Positions 6,045 to 9,296 of a stretch of DNA of 9,296 nt are shown here, piece after piece. Source of the stretch: Lentisphaerota bacterium (GTDB lineage: Bacteria; Verrucomicrobiota; Lentisphaeria; Oligosphaerales; Oligosphaeraceae); the NCBI GenBank assembly GCA_012800565.1, contig JAAZIZ010000237.1, forward strand, positions 1-9,296, in the 5' to 3' direction. Each line of letters opens with the position of its first letter. Position 1 is the first letter of the stretch. The translations under genes and the position numbers were made by a program. Under the pieces are notes generated by a model. That model was not told the origin of the DNA. It saw only the letters and a list, made by a program, of their open reading frames with translations, and made no database searches.

Positions 6045-7448
6045 TCAGACAATAACCTGCTTGCCCACCTCGCGGTTCCAAAACAGCAGCACCGCCAGCA
6101 GGATCAGCAGGATATTCATCACCAGCACATAAGCTGCAGCATACAGCACATAGCTGCCCGGGACCTCCAGTTTGTTGGCCAAAGCATCCGCCATCCAGAA
6201 CAACTGCCAGTTCGGAACCGCTGCATACAAGGCGCTGGCCAGCCAGGAACCCCGTTTGGGGAACGGATTCAGGTACGTCCCCCCCTTAGGCACCCTGGGC
6301 GGATTGGGCGAACGACGGAAGACATAAGAGGTATAAGCTGCTGCCATACCGCTCGCGCCCTCCTCTACCGTCTCGGCCTCTGCGCTGATAACCTGCACAT
6401 CCCAGGAGCGGTTCTCCCGATCATAGACCGCCATCTGGCGGGGCTTACCCGGCAGGTCTGCAATATCATCCTTCCATTCATCGTTATCATTCCACGCCTG
6501 AGCCGGGTTGCTTCCGAGATTCCGGGGCAGTGTGCCGGCCCGACCCTGCGCACTCCAGACCACAAAATCGTCCTCAGTGTCGATTCTGCGCGGTGCCTCC
6601 CATTTCCCTACCGGTGCCAGCTCGGTCGGAGCAAACGTATATGACGACATCCACAGAGTGCCTTTGCCGTCTGGCGGGACATCGTACCAGCGTTCCAGCG
6701 AATTTCTGCCGATCAGGAAATCGGACATCAGGCCCAGAATAAAGAGCACCAGACAGAGCAGCAGATTGCTGATCAGTCCGAAGCGGGTTGACAGCGCGGT
6801 GGCAAGACTGCCCATCGCCCAGACTGAAAACACTATCAGCAGCAAGGCCGGCACCAGTGCACGTGACAATCCCACCCGCTGGCCCTCGTAAGGCAGAAAA
6901 TGGGCAAATACCGCAACCATGGGTATAAGCACCAGCAACGCCAGCACCGCAGCCATGGGGAACGAAGACCGAGTAATGTAATTATAGATGCCGGCAATCA
7001 CAAAAGCCAGAGCAATCGCCCCAAAATATACCCCCATTACCGTATAATCAAGCCGGAACTGGTCCGAGGCAATGCGCAGGCTGATCAAAGTGGCCAGGCT
7101 GCAAAGAACGCAAAACACCGTATTAGCCGCCAGAATGCCAAAAATTTTGGCGATAATGAACACTGGGCGCTGCACCGGCTTGGAGAGAAGCAGCAGGGCC
7201 GTGCCATTATCGATTTCGCGCGAGATGGCATAACTGGAAATCAGGATTGCCAGCCCCCAGCCGAAGACCATAGTGGTAGCCATGGCGCTGTCGATCACCA
7301 GCTTCTCCTGGGCACTGAACACAAACAGGGAAAAAATGGGAAAGAGGCCGATCAGGCACAGTGCCATAAGCAGCAGCAGCAGGAAAATGGGCTCGCGCAG
7401 GCTTTCCCGGAAAGTGTTCTTGGCTATTTGGTATAATGCAGTGAACAT
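6045..7448 (-). CDS. ABC-2-type transporter permease with large extracytoplasmic domain
   Basis: A 467-residue inner-membrane protein. Hydrophobic segments are at about 21-44, 56-75, 97-124, 137-157, 163-183, 197-220, 226-246 and 432-457, so eight helices. The loop SREIDNGTALLLLSKPVQRP (77-95) matches the cytosolic coupling region of ABC-2 permeases (E-x-x-x-G-T, then L-L-x-K-P). With that loop inside, residues ~247-430 (about 180, hydrophilic) fall outside the cytoplasm and the C-terminus (NREVGKQVIV) inside. It should pair with an ATP-binding subunit to move a substrate, but no ATPase gene is in the window. The upstream neighbour on the same strand is a lipoprotein 94 bp away; downstream is a strong terminator. 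The ATG at 7448 has only a weak AAGGGA about 11 nt upstream. The substrate is unknown. Confidence 0.85.
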   Translation of the reverse strand: MFTALYQIAKNTFRESLREPIFLLLLLMALCLIGLFPIFSLFVFSAQEKLVIDSAMATTMVFGWGLAILISSYAISREIDNGTALLLLSKPVQRPVFIIAKIFGILAANTVFCVLCSLATLISLRIASDQFRLDYTVMGVYFGAIALAFVIAGIYNYITRSSFPMAAVLALLVLIPMVAVFAHFLPYEGQRVGLSRALVPALLLIVFSVWAMGSLATALSTRFGLISNLLLCLVLFILGLMSDFLIGRNSLERWYDVPPDGKGTLWMSSYTFAPTELAPVGKWEAPRRIDTEDDFVVWSAQGRAGTLPRNLGSNPAQAWNDNDEWKDDIADLPGKPRQMAVYDRENRSWDVQVISAEAETVEEGASGMAAAYTSYVFRRSPNPPRVPKGGTYLNPFPKRGSWLASALYAAVPNWQLFWMADALANKLEVPGSYVLYAAAYVLVMNILLILLAVLLFWNREVGKQVIV

Positions 7449-7542
7449 CTATAATTCGATCCCTTGACGTACAACCGGAGCGCGCACCCTGCCGGCCCGG
7501 TTCTCTGAGCGGCAGGCCGCGTTCCTTAGGCCTGAGCCCAGC

Positions 7543-8055
7543 TCAGTCTGCCTTACTGGCCTCAAAACCGGCGCTGGCCAGTTTCTGCTTGGTTTCCTGA
7601 AATTCCCGCAACAACCGGCCCTGGTTCAACAGCTCGCCCAAAGTCTTGGCGTTGTTATCCCAGGAGCTGCTGGTGACTTCCTGCACCGGATAGTTGCATT
7701 TGCGGGCGACATCGACATATTTCTGCGGTACATAATCCGCGTCACCGACCACCAGGATGCACCTGGGGTTGATGAAAGCAATCATATCCTGATAATCCTC
7801 AAGAGCGACCTCGGTGACCTTCCCGGAAGCCGGCAGATAAAACAGCTGCTGTGCGCCATCTGCATCAAGAGAAAACAGCAATATCGGCTGCTTGCTCTTG
7901 TATTGCGCCAGCTCACAGAGCAGACGGGAATTGAAATAGTTGCCGGTGATCAGAAGATGGTTCGCCCGGATACGGCCCTCACCACGAAAAGCCGCACAAC
8001 CGGAAATCACCAGAATCAGCGACAGAGACAGGAACAACGACAGTGCCTTCTTCAT
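7543..8055 (-). CDS. Small lipoprotein of unknown function
   Basis: A 170-residue envelope lipoprotein. Residues 1-19 (MKKALSLF..., Leu/Ser-rich core) are a signal peptide with lipobox VISG-C and lipidated Cys20. The mature part alternates strands and helices: HLLITGNYF, PILLFSLDADG, CILVVGDADYVPQKYVDVARK, YPVQEVTSSSWDNN, then a charged helical tail rich in Lys/Glu/Gln (~140-165). The alternation suggests a small Rossmann-like alpha/beta domain, perhaps distantly like periplasmic binding-protein lobes, but I do not recognise a family. The frame extends to a GTG at 8067. The ATG at 8055 was chosen because GGAG (8062-8065) lies 6 nt before it and the signal peptide then starts MKK. It is first in a unit with the ABC permease. 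A short inverted repeat (7532-7546) covers its stop codon but has no T run. Confidence 0.75.
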   Translation of the reverse strand: MKKALSLFLSLSLILVISGCAAFRGEGRIRANHLLITGNYFNSRLLCELAQYKSKQPILLFSLDADGAQQLFYLPASGKVTEVALEDYQDMIAFINPRCILVVGDADYVPQKYVDVARKCNYPVQEVTSSSWDNNAKTLGELLNQGRLLREFQETKQKLASAGFEASKAD

Positions 8056-8132
8056 AAAATTCTCCACCTTTCTTATGTGCCGGAAGCCAAAAAAAAATCA
8101 AAAAAAAGGGCCGCATCCACTTTTTGTTTGCT

Positions 8133-8161
8133 GGTTAAACATTATACTATGTACTTTAACC
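8133..8161. promoter_or_regulatory. Dyad framing -10-like hexamers in the divergent promoter region
   Basis: Perfect 7-bp arms GGTTAAA (8133-8139) and TTTAACC (8155-8161) are separated by 15 bp. Between them lie TATAAT reading left (8146-8141, towards the lipoprotein) and TATACT reading right (8143-8148, towards the formyltransferase). Neither has a good -35 at normal spacing, which is common for regulated promoters. The site is the most likely start region for both flanking units, with leaders of about 75-80 nt, and could be an operator. The arms and hexamers are seen; regulation is inferred. Confidence 0.45.
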
Positions 8162-8230
8162 GCAAAGTTTCAATTCGAATCGCTGAGTTTTTCGCCAAAT
8201 TAGATGTTTTTTTTCGTTCCGGAGCTATCT

Positions 8231-9148
8231 ATGCCTGTTTTATCACCGCTGTTTCAGACCAGCCCCCAACGCCAGGCCCGTGTTGCCATTTTTCTCAGCG
8301 GCAGCGGCAGCAATGCAGAAAAAATCCTCCAGGCCCAGAATGCATTGCTGGCAGCCGGCCAGGCCTGCCCTTATCAGGTCCGGGCTCTGGTCACCGATGC
8401 GCCGGAAAAGAGCCGGGCGGGGGAACTTGGGCGGCAGTACGACCTGCCGGTCATCAGCGAAGATATCAAGGCTTTCTATCTGTCTCAAGGCGAAAGCAGA
8501 GTCTCACTGCTGACTGCCAGAGGGCAGGAACTGCGCAATCAATGGAGCGACCGCCTGCGGCAGAAGCTCGCCCCCCTGGAGATCGACTTCGCCGTCTTTG
8601 CCGGCTTCGTGCCCCTGACCAACCTAACCGCTGATTTCCCCTGCCTGAATGTCCACCCCGGAGACCTGACTTATCTGAAAGACGGCCGCCGTCATCTGGT
8701 GGGACTGCACACTGTGCCCATAGAACGGGCAATCCTGGAAGGGCTGGACTGCCTGCGCAGCAGCGTCATCCTGGCCCAGCCCTATACCGGACAGGGCGAA
8801 GATATGGACAGCGGCCCGATCCTGGGACTGTCCGCCCCGGTTGACATCGACCTCGGTGGCGAAAACCTGCAGTCATTGCTGGATATCCAGGCCCGGCGCC
8901 CGCAACGCCGGCCGGCCGGAGGTTTCCAGGACCGCCTGGAAGAAATCGCCCGCCATAACCAGGAACGTCTCAAATGCGACGGGGACTGGAACGTGCTCCC
9001 CGCAGTAGTGCATGATTTTGCCGCCGGACGCTACGCCCTGGATGAACGCAATCTCCTCTATTACCGCCTGGGAACAAAATTCCACCCGGTAGAGACCGTG
9101 GTCTGCAACGGCGATGAACGCGAGCTGCTCTTCCGTTCTGATGCCTGA
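8231..9148 (+). CDS. PurN-like formyltransferase (GART fold)
   Basis: A 305-residue cytoplasmic enzyme of the formyltransferase family, which uses 10-formyl-tetrahydrofolate; the type member PurN formylates GAR in purine synthesis. Seen: phosphate-binding VAIFLSGSGSN (SGSGSN at 23-28), VFAGFVPL, NVHPGDL with catalytic Asn140 and His142, GLHT (158-161), GEDMDSGPIL with the catalytic Asp (Asp193), and near the end PAVVHDFAAGRY, matching the PurN C-terminal helix. It is longer than usual PurN (about 190-215 residues): extra residues between NVHPGDL and GLHT, a longer segment at ~205-255, and a C-terminal tail. Hence it may be a purN variant or a relative acting on another amine. The start is the ATG at 8231, with CGGAG 6 nt upstream; an ATG at 8204 is in frame but has no such site. 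It is the only plus-strand gene and is divergent from the lipoprotein unit. Confidence 0.8.
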   Translation: MPVLSPLFQTSPQRQARVAIFLSGSGSNAEKILQAQNALLAAGQACPYQVRALVTDAPEKSRAGELGRQYDLPVISEDIKAFYLSQGESRVSLLTARGQELRNQWSDRLRQKLAPLEIDFAVFAGFVPLTNLTADFPCLNVHPGDLTYLKDGRRHLVGLHTVPIERAILEGLDCLRSSVILAQPYTGQGEDMDSGPILGLSAPVDIDLGGENLQSLLDIQARRPQRRPAGGFQDRLEEIARHNQERLKCDGDWNVLPAVVHDFAAGRYALDERNLLYYRLGTKFHPVETVVCNGDERELLFRSDA

Positions 9149-9296
9149 CAGAGTTCGACAATAGTTGCAAAATCATGGCTCAAAATCGACAACAGAACAC
9201 AAACAAGCAACTGGCAGAATAAAAATAACGGGTTTCTGCGGCGGTAGGCGCGAAATATTGAGACAAATTTGCGGATACGCCGAAATACATTGGAAA

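Noticed and set aside
7488..7516. Inverted repeat CCTGCCG / CGGCAGG between the lipoprotein and permease genes
   Set aside because: A 15-nt loop and no T tract on either strand make it a poor terminator; it may be only an intergenic hairpin.
8089..8107. A9-TC-A8 tract in the lipoprotein leader (T runs on the minus strand), considered as a terminator
   Set aside because: No GC-rich stem precedes the T runs on the minus strand. It may bend DNA, but nothing supports a specific function.
9149..9296. Region after the formyltransferase, including a 15-codon frame starting at 9174
   Set aside because: No ribosome-binding site, recognisable domain, RNA gene or T-tailed hairpin was seen; the window ends before any clear next gene.

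Overview
The window is a stretch of chromosome from a Gram-negative (diderm) bacterium. The evidence is a Pal-type OmpA-domain lipoprotein, which ties the outer membrane to peptidoglycan, and a second small lipoprotein. Base composition is moderately GC-rich by eye. The gene mix (a repeat zinc-ribbon/SGNH protein, MetG with a C-terminal tRNA-binding domain, a PurN-like enzyme with insertions) gives an impression of the PVC superphylum, perhaps Lentisphaerota. That is a guess, because no rRNA or diagnostic marker is present. No mobile element, CRISPR array, tRNA or rRNA was seen.

Layout. All genes but the last lie on the minus strand, so transcription runs right to left. From the left edge: the first 18 codons of a probable Nudix hydrolase (1-55), overlapping by 4 nt the stop of pal (52-720). 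Pal has a good sigma70-type promoter at 777-804, embedded in a tandem 22/23-bp repeat. Next is an unusual 676-residue protein (902-2932) with eight tandem zinc-ribbon units followed by an SGNH/GDSL-hydrolase-like domain that has lost its catalytic signature. A sugar-phosphate isomerase/epimerase-like TIM barrel (3042-3854) and metG (3884-5902) follow and are probably co-transcribed. A strong intrinsic terminator (5994-6024) separates them from an upstream unit made of an unknown lipoprotein (7543-8055) and an ABC-2-type permease (6045-7448). The only plus-strand gene, a PurN-like formyltransferase (8231-9148), is divergent from that unit. The 175-bp shared region carries a 7+7 bp dyad that frames -10-like hexamers on both strands.

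How the parts relate. Pal is an envelope-integrity protein. The lipoprotein and permease look like one envelope or export unit whose ATPase is not in the window. MetG and the TIM barrel are translationally close, but no pathway link is evident. The most unusual items are the zinc-ribbon array fused to an apparently inactive SGNH fold, an Ala-rich insertion directly behind the KMSKS loop of MetG, and the dyad at the divergent promoter region.

Starts for pal, the zinc-ribbon protein, the TIM barrel, the lipoprotein and the formyltransferase were set at internal codons because the best ribosome-binding sites lie inside the longest open frames. All family assignments come from reading motifs by eye; no database search was run.
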